DNA of 64,000 nucleotides from an uncultured Acidobacteriia bacterium (GCA_903881085.1 CAIRSA010000577.1:1-64000); one strand, 5' to 3'; numbered from the stretch's first letter, positions 33,635 to 43,201 are shown. The notes: generated by a model from the letters alone, not told the origin. Program-made: numbers and translations.

Positions 33635-33979
33635 TCACTTCCCAGGACGGGGATGCGATTGGGTCAGCCGCCAACTGACAAAATTGTAGCGGCAGTAATT
33701 GCAGCGTTTGCGGCGTGCCCCAATGAGAATTTTCAAACGGTAGGACAAAGGCGGATGGAAATACTCCTCTGACCAGCTTGTCAGCTCTGTTTTGCCACAG
33801 CGGGGACATTTTGTGTACAACACATCCAACAGGGAAGCAATGCGCCGGCGAAACCGCATTCCACACCCACTGCACCGGATCGGATAGATTCCAAGCATCT
33901 TGCCCAAGCTATCCACAACCCCGTGCGTTCGTGAAAGTCGTAACTCTCGCCCACCACACTCTGGACATACAAAGGCCAT
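33635..33979 (-). CDS. Zinc-ribbon protein of unknown function
   Basis: A 114-residue protein with four CxxC knuckles: CPEC at residues 5-8, CSGC near 36, CPRC near 58 and CNYC near 92, enough for two zinc ribbons. It contains an RRR basic patch between them. No signal peptide or membrane segment is seen. The family is not recognised; small multi-ribbon proteins often bind nucleic acid or act as adaptors, but no such role can be shown here. It is divergent from tRNA-Glu. Confidence 0.75.
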   Translation of the reverse strand: MAFVCPECGGRELRLSRTHGVVDSLGKMLGIYPIRCSGCGMRFRRRIASLLDVLYTKCPRCGKTELTSWSEEYFHPPLSYRLKILIGARRKRCNYCRYNFVSWRLTQSHPRPGK

Positions 33980-34049
33980 GCGTATCTTTAATTGTAATCA
34001 ACTTGGGTGAAGAATTCAACAGTTCGTAACACATTTTCCTCTTGTGAAT

Positions 34050-35450
34050 TTACCACGACGCGACCTTTACTGCTTTCTTCCTCGCCAAGGCCTCAGTGGC
34101 AAGGAAGAGCAGAAACAGGCAGACCGAAACATCCGTCAGGTAGTGGAACATCAAAAGATGGCGAGCCGTCTCGCCCGCATCGGCCAAGCTGGAGATGAGA
34201 AACTCCCCTGCCCCCATCAGCGCCACGGTCAGCAGCAACCCGGCCAGTGCCGACTGCCGCGCGCGCAGCACCTTCACACTGAAGGTCATCACGAACAGAT
34301 ACCACGCTGGCAGGTGAAACTCCCAAATTACGAATAGGCTCGATCGGATAGAACTCCACCAGCCAAACAGTGGCGTCAGTGCTGTGGCCGGCTTCCCTGC
34401 ACTCCGCGGATAGTTCCCAAGAGAAACCGAGCGCATCTCTTTCGCCCAATGGTGCAGGTCGAATTGCAGCAGCCTGATGACGGTTTCGGGATGGTGCAAA
34501 TAATACGCCGCGATCTGCTTCTGGCTGATCCGTTGGCCAAACTGATCGGCCCACACCAAGTCATTCATTGGCGCGGCCGGAGAGTACGTGAACATTCCCG
34601 CGTAGGAAACATACTCCGCGGGCAAGCCCAATTCGCGCAGCACCGGCGGGGCCGATTGCGCATCGGGAGCCAGCTTGTAGAACACCAAGGTAAACAGGTA
34701 CTGCGCACGCTCCTGCGGCGGCGCCCACGATAGCGATAGATACGACGACGCCATGATCGCAGCCGCCAGACCCAACGCAATCACCCAACGTTTGCGCGCC
34801 ACAATCACCAGATAAACCGCTAAAAGGACCGCAGGCAGCGCATGCTGGCCCTTCGACAAGCTGAACAGGCATACACACGCCGCGAACAAAACCAGCAGCC
34901 ACACCGGACATTGGCGATGCAATGCAATCGCCAGGGCACACACCATGGCAGGAAACACAAAGGCGAGCGCTGCGGCATCGGTGAAGAACGTACTGCAGTA
35001 GGAAAGATAGCAGACGTCGCCCAAAACGAAGAACGCCAGCAAAGCAGCAATCACCGCCGCGCGGTCCGAAAGTCTCCGCAAAACTAACAATAGCCCGCCA
35101 AAACCGGCGAGAAAAAACGCGGCATGCACGGCCCCAAGAAGCCGGATATCGAAGGCATCGCTGCCAAGCAAATCCGAAATCGACAGCGCCGCCCGGATCA
35201 GCGCGATCTCCGTCGAAAAGTTATCCGAAACCCAAAAGGCCTTGGGGTCGCGCACATAGCGCAGGCTGACAAAGGCCGGGGCATCGCCAGCTGACGCCGG
35301 TTCGGCAATCAACGAAAAGCGCCCGCACATTTTGTTGAAATCGCCATTATCGGCGATGCCGATCGCAGGCGGCACTAAAAGCAGGAAGCTGACCGCCACA
35401 AAGGCCAGGAAAAAGAGAATCAGTTCAATCAGTTGTCGGCGTCGAGTCAC
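34050..35450 (-). CDS. Polytopic membrane protein, GT-C/WsfD-like
   Basis: A 466-residue inner-membrane protein with about 10 hydrophobic helices. After the first helix it reads IADNGDFNKMCGRF; an Asp-containing DNGDF element in the first periplasmic loop is known from WsfD-like hexose transferases and other GT-C enzymes that use lipid-linked sugars. A second conserved-looking patch is FSLSKGQHALP. The assignment to glycan transfer is plausible but not certain. It stands alone, divergent from a lipoprotein gene. Confidence 0.65.
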   Translation of the reverse strand: MTRRRQLIELILFFLAFVAVSFLLLVPPAIGIADNGDFNKMCGRFSLIAEPASAGDAPAFVSLRYVRDPKAFWVSDNFSTEIALIRAALSISDLLGSDAFDIRLLGAVHAAFFLAGFGGLLLVLRRLSDRAAVIAALLAFFVLGDVCYLSYCSTFFTDAAALAFVFPAMVCALAIALHRQCPVWLLVLFAACVCLFSLSKGQHALPAVLLAVYLVIVARKRWVIALGLAAAIMASSYLSLSWAPPQERAQYLFTLVFYKLAPDAQSAPPVLRELGLPAEYVSYAGMFTYSPAAPMNDLVWADQFGQRISQKQIAAYYLHHPETVIRLLQFDLHHWAKEMRSVSLGNYPRSAGKPATALTPLFGWWSSIRSSLFVIWEFHLPAWYLFVMTFSVKVLRARQSALAGLLLTVALMGAGEFLISSLADAGETARHLLMFHYLTDVSVCLFLLFLATEALARKKAVKVASW

Positions 35451-35522
35451 GGGTAATTACTACCAGTATGCACCGGCCACACAGGAAATAAGGCCTCTGA
35501 CACCAATTATTTGGTACCATGG

Positions 35523-36707
35523 ATGCTTACTCCCTTGAACAAAACACACATCCTACTCACCTCCTGTTTATTGCTTGCACTGGTTTCTTGCGGAGCCAGC
35601 CAGAAGGCCCCCACGGCTGAGGACAAGGAGAAAAAGGCCGCAGCCGAAGCGCCGAAACCGACCTTAAAGCCCGACCGCCGGGCCGACGACGTGGGCCGCT
35701 TCATCGGTGGCCTGCCCGGCCGCGATGGCAGCGAGTTCAAGTCGCTCGAAGCCGACCCGGCGTGGATCGAACACGCAAAGTCAATCGAAGCCGACTGGAA
35801 GAAACTGGAAGAGACCCGTGTCAACGCCATGCGTGGTTTCGCCAAGAAGGAACTGGTGGGCAAGCCCTTTGACGGCATGCCGCTCTTCTACCCCTTTGGC
35901 GGCCCTGATGCGCTCACCATGGGCGTGCTCTTCCCCAACCATCCCAGCTATACGCTGCTCGCTCTGGAGCCGGTAGGCACGGTGCCAACCACCAAGGAAT
36001 TGACCAGGAAATCCCTCGATACGCAGCTTCCGCTCATCCGCAAGAGCTTTGGCGCACTGGTTCGCAAAGGCTACTTCATCACCGATTACATGGACCACGA
36101 ATATCGCGGCCAAGTGTTGACCGGCTTGCTGCCCGCGATTCTGACACTGATCTGCCGCACCGAGCACACCGTGCTCGGCTTCCGCTACGTGCGAGTAGAC
36201 GCAGACGGAAAACTGGTGGACCGCGAAGCCAACTACAAATCAAAAGATCTGGATTGGAACACCGGCGTGGAGATCGAATTCCAGGACGACAAGACCAAGA
36301 TGCTGCAAATACTGCGCTACTTCAGCGTCAACCTTGGCGATAGCCGTCTGGGCAAGAACAAGCCCTTTCTCGCATACCTCGGCAGCATGGGCCAGGTGGT
36401 CAGCTACATGAAGGCGACCAGCTATATGCCGCACCACAACGATTTCGAGGTGATCAAGAACACAATCAAGACCGCCAGCGTGGCCGTTGTGCAGGACGAC
36501 ACGGGCATCCCTTACAAGCAGTGGGATAAGACCAAATGGGATCTGACGCTTTACGGCAAGTACGACAAGCTCTTTAAGCCCTTTACGCCTTATCAACAAA
36601 ACGACCTCCGAGCAGAATACGCCAAGGGTGCCAAAGAGCTTCCCTATAACATTGCCTACGGCAATACGCAGACTCCGGCCTGCTTGATTGTCGCCAAGAA
36701 GAAATAG
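35523..36707 (+). CDS. Putative lipoprotein of unknown function
   Basis: A 394-residue exported protein. The ATG at 35523 is preferred over the TTG at 35511. The signal ends in LVSC (Cys23), followed by an Ala/Lys/Pro spacer, then a mixed alpha/beta domain (about 60-390) with no familiar motif. It ends 82 bases before the BshC start. Envelope attachment is inferred from the lipobox. No function assigned. Confidence 0.75.
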   Translation: MLTPLNKTHILLTSCLLLALVSCGASQKAPTAEDKEKKAAAEAPKPTLKPDRRADDVGRFIGGLPGRDGSEFKSLEADPAWIEHAKSIEADWKKLEETRVNAMRGFAKKELVGKPFDGMPLFYPFGGPDALTMGVLFPNHPSYTLLALEPVGTVPTTKELTRKSLDTQLPLIRKSFGALVRKGYFITDYMDHEYRGQVLTGLLPAILTLICRTEHTVLGFRYVRVDADGKLVDREANYKSKDLDWNTGVEIEFQDDKTKMLQILRYFSVNLGDSRLGKNKPFLAYLGSMGQVVSYMKATSYMPHHNDFEVIKNTIKTASVAVVQDDTGIPYKQWDKTKWDLTLYGKYDKLFKPFTPYQQNDLRAEYAKGAKELPYNIAYGNTQTPACLIVAKKK

Positions 36708-36789
36708 TTTCTTTGGCCCGGAGGGGATATTTGCGAATCTTCCCTCCGGGTCTGGTCATCTGATAACCTGTCCTCTACAGACTGAATCG

Positions 36790-38325
36790 ATGGACCCACA
36801 CTGCTTACGCCATTCCGAACTTCCCGGGGCTTCGAAACTTTTTCAGGATTTTTTGTACCATCCGGAAAAAGTTGCTTCCTTCTACCGCACTGAGGAGAAG
36901 GAAAAGTATCCCGAGGCGCGCCGCGCGGCGCTGGTTGAGGCGTTGCGCGTCCAGAATCCCGGAAATACGCTACTCGATCAACTTGCCCAGCCCGGAACGC
37001 AAGTGGTAGTTACCGGCCAGCAGGTAGGCCTGTTTTCCGGCCCGGCCTATTCCGTCTACAAAGCTCTTACCGCGGTGAAGCTGGCACGCCAGATCGGGGC
37101 CGTCCCCGTATTTTGGCTCGCCACGGAAGATCACGACTTCGCCGAAATCAGCCAGTCATGGGTGTTCAACGCCGCACACGAAACCATCGGCATGCGCGTA
37201 AGCTCCACCATCGATCCGATTGCCCCCGCTGGTACGGTGCCGTTGATCGCTCCGCCGGTTGGCGAGTTGCGCCAGGCATTGAAAGAATTCCCTTTCGGCG
37301 ATGAAATCTCCACGATGGTGGAATCTTGTTACCACGACGGCGAGACAATGGGCAGCGCGTTCCGCAAAATCATGGAGCGCTTGCTCGGATCCTATAGTCT
37401 TCTGGTGCTCGATCCGCTCGCGCCGGAAATCCGCGCCCTCGCCGCGCCGCTGCTGGAAAAGGCCGCCGGCATGGCTGACGAATTGACCACAGCGCTACTG
37501 GAACGGAACAAGCAACTGGAAGCGGCAGGCTATCACGCGCAGGTTCATGTGGAGCCCAAGACTTCGCTGTTCTTTCTGCTTCATGATGGCAAACGCATTG
37601 CCCTGCGCCGCTCCAACGGCGAGTACGTCGCCCGCGATTTGAAGCTTACCGCAGCCGATTTGTGTGCCCGCTCAGCCGAACTCTCCCCCAATGCCCTGCT
37701 CCGCCCCGTGATGCAGGACTACCTGATGCCGACCGCTTCCTATATCGGCGGCCCGGCGGAGTTGGCCTACTTGGCACAATCTCAAGTTCTCTACGAAGCC
37801 CTGCTCGGCCGCATGCCGCAACCGCGCAGCCGCGCCGGCTTCACGATACTCGATCCGCGCAGCGCGAAGTTGATGGATCGCTACGAACTGCGCATCCCCA
37901 TGTTTTTCGACGGCGAACAGGCACTGAAAGAGAAGATGGCGAAGAAGCTGATTCCGCCCGCGCTCACCGCCTCGCTCGAAAGTGCCTCCGCGCGTATCGG
38001 CCTCGAACTGAACACAATGGCCGGGCAGTTGAGAGCCTTCGACCCATCCTTGGAAAAGGCCCTCGCCCGCAGCAGTGCGAAGATCCGTTTTCAGGTATCG
38101 AAGATTCAAGCAAAAGCGGCCAGGGAAGCGATGCGGCGCGACGAGCGCGCTTCGTCCGACGCCGCCTACCTCAACGGGCTACTCTACCCGCACAAACATC
38201 TACAGGAACGTTTCTATAGCATCCTGCCCTTCGTCGCGCAGCATGGCTTGGAGTTGATCGGCTACATCTACGATCACATCGAACTCGATTGCAGCGACCA
38301 TCAGGTTCTCCCTTATGTTTATTAA
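36790..38325 (+). CDS. bshC: BshC, bacillithiol biosynthesis cysteine-adding enzyme
   Basis: A 511-residue cytosolic protein; the ATG at 36790 is chosen because upstream sequence in frame is not conserved-looking. The Rossmann-like core shows VVVTGQQVGLFSGPAY and FWLATEDHDFAEI, both diagnostic of BshC, then a helical domain ending HIELDCSDHQVLPYVY. BshC joins Cys to GlcN-malate in the last step of bacillithiol synthesis; the thiol is known from Firmicutes, Bacteroidetes and Acidobacteria. BshA and BshB are not in the window. It overlaps the aldolase gene by 11 bases. Confidence 0.93.
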   Translation: MDPHCLRHSELPGASKLFQDFLYHPEKVASFYRTEEKEKYPEARRAALVEALRVQNPGNTLLDQLAQPGTQVVVTGQQVGLFSGPAYSVYKALTAVKLARQIGAVPVFWLATEDHDFAEISQSWVFNAAHETIGMRVSSTIDPIAPAGTVPLIAPPVGELRQALKEFPFGDEISTMVESCYHDGETMGSAFRKIMERLLGSYSLLVLDPLAPEIRALAAPLLEKAAGMADELTTALLERNKQLEAAGYHAQVHVEPKTSLFFLLHDGKRIALRRSNGEYVARDLKLTAADLCARSAELSPNALLRPVMQDYLMPTASYIGGPAELAYLAQSQVLYEALLGRMPQPRSRAGFTILDPRSAKLMDRYELRIPMFFDGEQALKEKMAKKLIPPALTASLESASARIGLELNTMAGQLRAFDPSLEKALARSSAKIRFQVSKIQAKAAREAMRRDERASSDAAYLNGLLYPHKHLQERFYSILPFVAQHGLELIGYIYDHIELDCSDHQVLPYVY

Positions 38326-39079
38326 CCACGTCAAAAAAGCTCTGGCCGAAGGCAAAGTTCAGATCGGCACCTCGTATGGCATCATCCGCTCACCCGAAGT
38401 CGGCCGAATCCTCGCCGCCGCCGGGTTCCATTGGGCCTTCGTGGACGCCGAGCATGGACCATATGGCCAGGAAATGCTGCAGGACATCTGCCGCGCCTCA
38501 GGCACAGCCGGGCTCGCGCCCATCGTGCGTGTAGCTGACATGCAGTACCACCTGGTTTCGCGTGCTTTGGACGTCGGCGCGCACGGCATCATCTTCCCGC
38601 GCGTAGAATCGCCGGAAGTGTTGGAGAAGGCCATCAGCTGGACAAAATTCCCGCCGGTCGGCATCCGCGGCTACGGCTTGACGCCGGCGCACGTCGACTA
38701 CGAACCGGCTACGATTCCGCAGGTCATCGAACATATGAATGAGCAGGTGTTGGTGGTGATGCAGATCGAAACCAAACGCGCAGTGGAAGCGCGCGAAGAG
38801 ATCCTCTCCGTCCCTGGCATCGATGCTGTGATGATCGGCCCCGCCGATCTCTCCATCTCGCTCGGCGTGCCGGGCGATTTCCAGCATCCGAAGATGGTGG
38901 AAGCCATGGAGGCGATCCGCGATTCCTGCGACAAGCGCGGCATCGCCCCCGGAACGCAAACCCGCACATTGCCCCTCGCCCAATTTTGGAAAGAGCGTGG
39001 CATGCGCTTCCTCGGCACGGGCAGCGAAGCGGCCATGATGCTCGACCGCGGCAAGGAAATCATCAAAGGCTTGAGTTAA
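38315..39079 (+). CDS. HpcH/HpaI-family class II aldolase
   Basis: A 254-residue protein of the HpcH/HpaI (2-oxo-acid aldolase/citrate lyase beta) fold: FVDAEHGP, HGIIFPRVES, VMQIETKRAVE (metal-binding Glu) and MIGPADLSISLG. Such enzymes cleave or make 4-hydroxy-2-oxo acids with a divalent metal. It starts inside the last codons of bshC, so they are translated together, although no metabolic link is known. Confidence 0.88.
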   Translation: MFINHVKKALAEGKVQIGTSYGIIRSPEVGRILAAAGFHWAFVDAEHGPYGQEMLQDICRASGTAGLAPIVRVADMQYHLVSRALDVGAHGIIFPRVESPEVLEKAISWTKFPPVGIRGYGLTPAHVDYEPATIPQVIEHMNEQVLVVMQIETKRAVEAREEILSVPGIDAVMIGPADLSISLGVPGDFQHPKMVEAMEAIRDSCDKRGIAPGTQTRTLPLAQFWKERGMRFLGTGSEAAMMLDRGKEIIKGLS

Positions 39080-39082
39080 AAA

Positions 39083-39126
39083 GTGGGGCGGGCTTCAGCC
39101 TGCAAGGGGCTTAAGCCCCGCCTCAC
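39083..39126. repeat. Intergenic inverted repeat with inner GGGGCTTAAGCCCC
   Basis: A perfect 14-base palindrome (39106-39119) lies inside a wider imperfect inverted repeat (GTGGGGCGGG at 39083 with CCCCGCCTCAC at 39116-39126). It sits between convergent genes (aldolase and aquaporin) and may act as a bidirectional terminator, though T tracts are missing. It is a different type from the GCAGGCG hairpins. Confidence 0.65.
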
Positions 39127-39864
39127 TTACCGCGACGCCGAAGCCACCCGCGACTGCTGCACGGGTTCGTCCCCCGCAATCACCGAATAAACAACTCCCG
39201 CGATCACGGCACCGGCAATGGGAGCCACCCAAAACAGCCACAACTGCTCCAAGGCCCAACCCTGCACAAACACAGCCGGACCCGTGCTGCGCGCGGGGTT
39301 CACCGAAAGGTTCGTCACTGGAATCCCTATCAAGTGGATCAGCGTCAATCCAAGCCCGATCGCGATCGGCGCAAACCCTTGCGGAGCGCGCTTGTCGGTT
39401 GAGCCAAGAATGATCATCAGGAAAAAGAACGTCAGCACGACTTCGGCAATCAGGCACGACATCATTTCGTACCCGCCCGGCGAATGTACGCCGAATCCGT
39501 TGGAAGCAAAGCCGCCGCTCAAACTGAAACCGGCTTTCCCGCTCGCAATAATATATAGAACAGCCGCACCCAAAATACCTCCGGCCACCTGCGATGCAAT
39601 GTAAGCGGGCAATTCACCAGCGGGAAACCGCTTGGCGGTAACCAGCCCGATCGATACCGCCGGATTCAAATGACACCCGGAAATATGGCCAATCGCATAG
39701 GCCATTGTTAAAACAGTGAGTCCAAATGCTAAAGATACTCCAACAAACCCAATACCCAGAGCGGGAAATGCAGCAGCCAGAACCGCACTGCCGCACCCGC
39801 CAAAGACCAGCCAGAAAGTACCGAGTAACTCGGCAAGACAACGTTTGGAAATCGGTGTATTCAT
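39127..39864 (-). CDS. aqpZ: Aquaporin Z
   Basis: A 245-residue six-helix channel with both NPA loops: SGCHLNPAVSIG and SVNPARSTGPA, and the HLIGIPVTNLS segment before the second, which closely matches E. coli AqpZ including the His, Thr and Arg of the selectivity filter. It is a water channel of the inner membrane. It is convergent with the aldolase and stands alone. Confidence 0.93.
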   Translation of the reverse strand: MNTPISKRCLAELLGTFWLVFGGCGSAVLAAAFPALGIGFVGVSLAFGLTVLTMAYAIGHISGCHLNPAVSIGLVTAKRFPAGELPAYIASQVAGGILGAAVLYIIASGKAGFSLSGGFASNGFGVHSPGGYEMMSCLIAEVVLTFFFLMIILGSTDKRAPQGFAPIAIGLGLTLIHLIGIPVTNLSVNPARSTGPAVFVQGWALEQLWLFWVAPIAGAVIAGVVYSVIAGDEPVQQSRVASASR

Positions 39865-40034
39865 CTTATTGACCTTTTCATTTAGCTACCACTTGTGAAA
39901 TATTCCGAGGTGCAAGTTGCTCAATCCGCCCCCGCGCTGCGGCGGAAAGACCCCATGCTCTGCGCCGTCCGACTAACTAGCTTCGGTCAGCCTACTGACT
40001 GTATCGCATCTTGGGACGCTACGGCCATGCTTGC

Positions 40035-42110
40035 TCACTTTACCTTGGCGCCCGAGGCGTATCGTTTCCAGATTTCCGGGTCAGCCAGCATCTTGATGAA
40101 AAGTCCACCCACCACCGACCGCGCCTGAAATCCCTGTTGTTTCGACGTCTTCGTGTCGTACCAATCCGATAGCGGCACGCGGCTCGGCGAATCGTTTGCG
40201 AACTGGTAGGCCGGGCCGACAATCGCTTCGAAATCGGCCTGACTTTCCGTCATCGTCGCCGTCCACAAAATCCAATCGAGCTTCGTATAATCCTTGCGAT
40301 TGTCGAGCGGCAGGCCGTACTTATTCTGCCGCGTCTTGTAGAAGGCGATCTCTTTGCGCGCCACTTCCGCAGGGAAAAGATTCAACCCCAGCAGCTTGTC
40401 CCACACCAGGTTATACTTCTGGCTCCAACTGCCCGCCTGATCGAATGCAAGCTTATAGTGGTCGCCTTCGGCCGCCAACCCAATCCACTTACTGGCAAAC
40501 TCCTGGGCGATCTTCTTATATTGCGCCGCGACCTCTTTTCGCCCGGTCATCTCGCTCAGAATCGAGTACGACCCCAGCGCCAGAATGGCTTTGATCGACA
40601 GATTCGAGTTATGCGCCAGGTGGCCCGCGAAGTCATCCGTCGAAAGTTGATTCTCCGGATCCAGGCCCTTCTCGCGCAGATACTCCGCCCATTTTGAAAT
40701 CTGCGGCCAATACTTCTCTGCATAGGCAGCGTTGCCTTCCACTCGCACCAGCGCGGCCAACATGATCAGCATATTGCCACTCTCTTCCACAGGCAACTGG
40801 TTTTCTTCGGTGCGCTCACCGCCGCCGTAGACATGTCCATTCGCTTGCGGATATGTTCCCAGATCATGCGGCGCAAACGGCCAGGGCCAGCGCGACATCC
40901 GTGCGTAGTCAAGCACCGGATTCAGTTGCGCGCGCAGCAGCGCAGGACTGAACAACAGAGTGAAAGGCGCGCTCGGATAGATCACATCCACCGTGGCGAT
41001 GCAGCCGTTGCTGAAGTTTTCTTTCGGGAAGTACATCGCCGTGCCATCGGAATCGGCCACCAGTTTATGCGCGGCAAGCGTCTCCCTGTAGGCCAGCGCC
41101 GCCAGCCGCGCGTATTTCTCTCCGCCCGCTTTGCGCAGATCCGCCATCAATTGCGTATCGAAAGCCAAGCTACGCGCCAGTAGCGAATCATGCTCTTTGC
41201 GCCCAGCCCGAATCATATCGGCTGCATCCGCGCCGTTACGCCGCCACCACGCCCGCTCCTTGCGATTGAAATACTCAATCGAAAATTCGTCGTCATAGGC
41301 CAGCATCAGATACCGGCTGACTGGCTGCGCACTCACCTTGCCGAACTGAACACTTGCCGCAAGCACCGCCCCGGTGCCACGGCGCGGCCCAGGCCTGCCG
41401 GAAAAATCGTCCGAATCGGGCAGCGTTCCGTCCGCCTGAAATGACCGCATCGCCGCACCATGCAGGGCCCCAGTGAACGTCACGCCCTCTACGCGGTCCG
41501 AGGCCAGATACAGATAGCCCCAATCAATGCGCAGATCGTCTCCACGCTTGGCCAGCACCGGCTGCTCGCGCGATCCCATGCGCAGCACCGGCATGCCGTC
41601 CAACTGATAGCGCGACCATACGACAGGCTGATCCGACGTGTTCACCACCAGCTCCGAACCCGCGTCGAAGTAGATCGCCACGGAGTGTGCCGCACCATCG
41701 ATCGATGCGACCTTCCACTCCAGATAAGTCAGCGGCCGCGAGAGCACGTCCAGATCCGCCGGCAGCGCCGGAGTCAGAAACGTGAAATCCAACTGAATGC
41801 CCGCGCCCCGAAACACATACAACGTGCGCGTGGGCAGCACCTCAACGCTCACTTGCGGCAGCGGCTTGATCTCACTCCGCTCGCGTCCCATCACTTGATA
41901 GACGGCGTCATCGATGCGCGCGAGCGCGGTCATGGGGTTCGGCTTGCCCGTCCAGTGAGTTGTGGCGGAGCCATTCAAGTGATCTGTGTTTGACCAGATG
42001 CTGAAGTAGGGATCGTGGGCGACCAAAGGCACCGAAGGCGGCCGCAGCGATTGCGCGAATCCAGCAATATTTAGGAAGGCAAAAAAGGGTACGAATAGAA
42101 AGCGTTTCAC
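40035..42110 (-). CDS. Secreted glutaminase/DUF4965-family protein
   Basis: About 691 residues from the preferred GTG at 42110, which begins a signal peptide (VKRFLFVPFFAFLNIAGFAQ); the open frame reaches back to 42200. The DUF4964 opening is clear (RPPSVPLVAHDPYFSIWS, then HWTGKPNPM), followed by beta-rich (DUF5127) and (alpha/alpha)6-like C-terminal parts (NGHVYGGGERTEENQLPVEES cut by motif; NLVWDKLLGLNLFP). Fungal relatives are glutaminase A; bacterial members in acidobacteria and Bacteroidetes are often thought to be glycosidase-like. The reaction is therefore open. Confidence 0.82.
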   Translation of the reverse strand: MKRFLFVPFFAFLNIAGFAQSLRPPSVPLVAHDPYFSIWSNTDHLNGSATTHWTGKPNPMTALARIDDAVYQVMGRERSEIKPLPQVSVEVLPTRTLYVFRGAGIQLDFTFLTPALPADLDVLSRPLTYLEWKVASIDGAAHSVAIYFDAGSELVVNTSDQPVVWSRYQLDGMPVLRMGSREQPVLAKRGDDLRIDWGYLYLASDRVEGVTFTGALHGAAMRSFQADGTLPDSDDFSGRPGPRRGTGAVLAASVQFGKVSAQPVSRYLMLAYDDEFSIEYFNRKERAWWRRNGADAADMIRAGRKEHDSLLARSLAFDTQLMADLRKAGGEKYARLAALAYRETLAAHKLVADSDGTAMYFPKENFSNGCIATVDVIYPSAPFTLLFSPALLRAQLNPVLDYARMSRWPWPFAPHDLGTYPQANGHVYGGGERTEENQLPVEESGNMLIMLAALVRVEGNAAYAEKYWPQISKWAEYLREKGLDPENQLSTDDFAGHLAHNSNLSIKAILALGSYSILSEMTGRKEVAAQYKKIAQEFASKWIGLAAEGDHYKLAFDQAGSWSQKYNLVWDKLLGLNLFPAEVARKEIAFYKTRQNKYGLPLDNRKDYTKLDWILWTATMTESQADFEAIVGPAYQFANDSPSRVPLSDWYDTKTSKQQGFQARSVVGGLFIKMLADPEIWKRYASGAKVK

Positions 42111-42286
42111 AGCCCAATCATACTGGAAGGAGAACAGTCCTGGCACAAGCGATTGCACAAGCATCTGATCCAAGCTACCAATCTCGAACTGCGCGGCCAT
42201 ACACTCGCCATAGGTCCTCCGGCGGTCAGTGTAGCGGTAAATGCGCTGTTTTGACTAGGGGAGGCAGATGCGGGGATACTGAATGA

Positions 42287-42478
42287 GTGTCCGACCCGGT
42301 CCCCCACCACGCGCTTCGCCTGCAGAATCTCCGCAAGGCATACAAAGATGCGGTGGCCGTCGATGGAATCGACTTGGACGTGCGCACGGGCAAGTGCTTT
42401 GGGCTGCCCGGACCGAACGGCACCGGCCTGACCCAGGCGCCAATGCTCAGGCTTGCTCACCAAAGGCGCTGCACGTGA
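42287..42478 (+). pseudogene. N-terminal remnant of an ABC transporter ATPase
   Basis: The translated frame reads ALRLQNLRKAYKDAVAVDGI and then CFGLPGPNGTGLTQ, that is, the first 45 residues of an ABC ATPase up to Walker A, where GLLGPNGAGKTT is expected. The Walker Lys is gone and similarity ends a few codons later, just before the convergent VapC gene. It is a degraded fragment, not a working gene. The rest of 42201-42456 shows no gene. Confidence 0.7.
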
Positions 42479-42843
42479 TACTCGTCGAATATCGACTTGC
42501 TGCTGACGATGCACAGGTTCTCCGCCTGGGCTTGGGCGATCAGCATACGGTCGAAGGGATCCTTGTGGGCGCCGGGCAGGAGTCCGGCGCGTTGTCCATG
42601 CTCGACAGTAATGGACAGTTCGCGAAAACCAAGCTGACGCAACCGTTCCGGGAAATCCGCCGCAAACGCCGCCGCGCCGGCCAATTTGCCGATTCGAACT
42701 TTGGTGGCAATCTCCCAGGCTGAGGCGGCGCTGACGTAGACTTCCGTTGTGAGCGATGCAAGAGCAGCCCGTGCTTTACGAGAGAGTTGGGGATCGTCCT
42801 GTACCCACCACAATAGTGCATGAGTGTCGAGAATAACCCGCAC
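42457..42843 (-). CDS. VapC-like PIN-domain toxin
   Basis: A 128-residue PIN-domain ribonuclease. The acidic active-site residues are in place: Asp6 (LDTHALLWW), Glu44 (SAWEIATK), Asp94 (DPFDRMLIAQA) and a later Asp. VapC toxins cut specific RNAs, often initiator tRNA. The ATG follows the antitoxin stop by five bases. It is the toxin of a Phd-VapC pair. Confidence 0.9.
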   Translation of the reverse strand: MRVILDTHALLWWVQDDPQLSRKARAALASLTTEVYVSAASAWEIATKVRIGKLAGAAAFAADFPERLRQLGFRELSITVEHGQRAGLLPGAHKDPFDRMLIAQAQAENLCIVSSKSIFDEYHVQRLW

Positions 42844-42848
42844 CGCGG

Positions 42849-43079
42849 TTACTCCCAGCCTTCCATCTCTTCTGGCGGTAGCGGTTCGAAAAACTCTGGC
42901 CCGACGGTGAACTCGCCTTTGAACATCCCCGGGATTCGCTTTTTCGCCGGAGGAGCCACGGGCACAAGCCGGACGACTGGCTTTTTGCCACGGGCGATTA
43001 CGATTTCCTCGCCGCGTTCCGCTCGCTCGATGAGGCGGGACAGGTTCGTTTTTGCCTGATGAATGGTCGTCAAGTCCAT
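42849..43079 (-). CDS. Phd/YefM-type antitoxin
   Basis: A 76-residue protein with a Phd/YefM N-terminal DNA-binding half (TIHQAKTNLSRLIERAERGE and IVIARGKKPVVRLVP) and a C-terminal tail that would wrap the toxin. It is immediately upstream of the VapC-like gene and should repress the joint operon and neutralise the toxin. Confidence 0.9.
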   Translation of the reverse strand: MDLTTIHQAKTNLSRLIERAERGEEIVIARGKKPVVRLVPVAPPAKKRIPGMFKGEFTVGPEFFEPLPPEEMEGWE

Positions 43080-43201
43080 AGCACTATATTAGCCCAGTTT
43101 GAATTAGCTAAGCCAGGTTCTCTAAGGGTTCTGAATGCGGGCGCACCGGTCCATGTGACATCGAAGTAGCCACTTCTCGTTACCATCAAGGAGCCGATAT
43201 A

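Noticed and set aside
42457..43079. Mobile element carrying the Phd-VapC module
   Set aside because: No integrase, transposase or terminal repeats were found around it, so only the TA genes themselves are reported.
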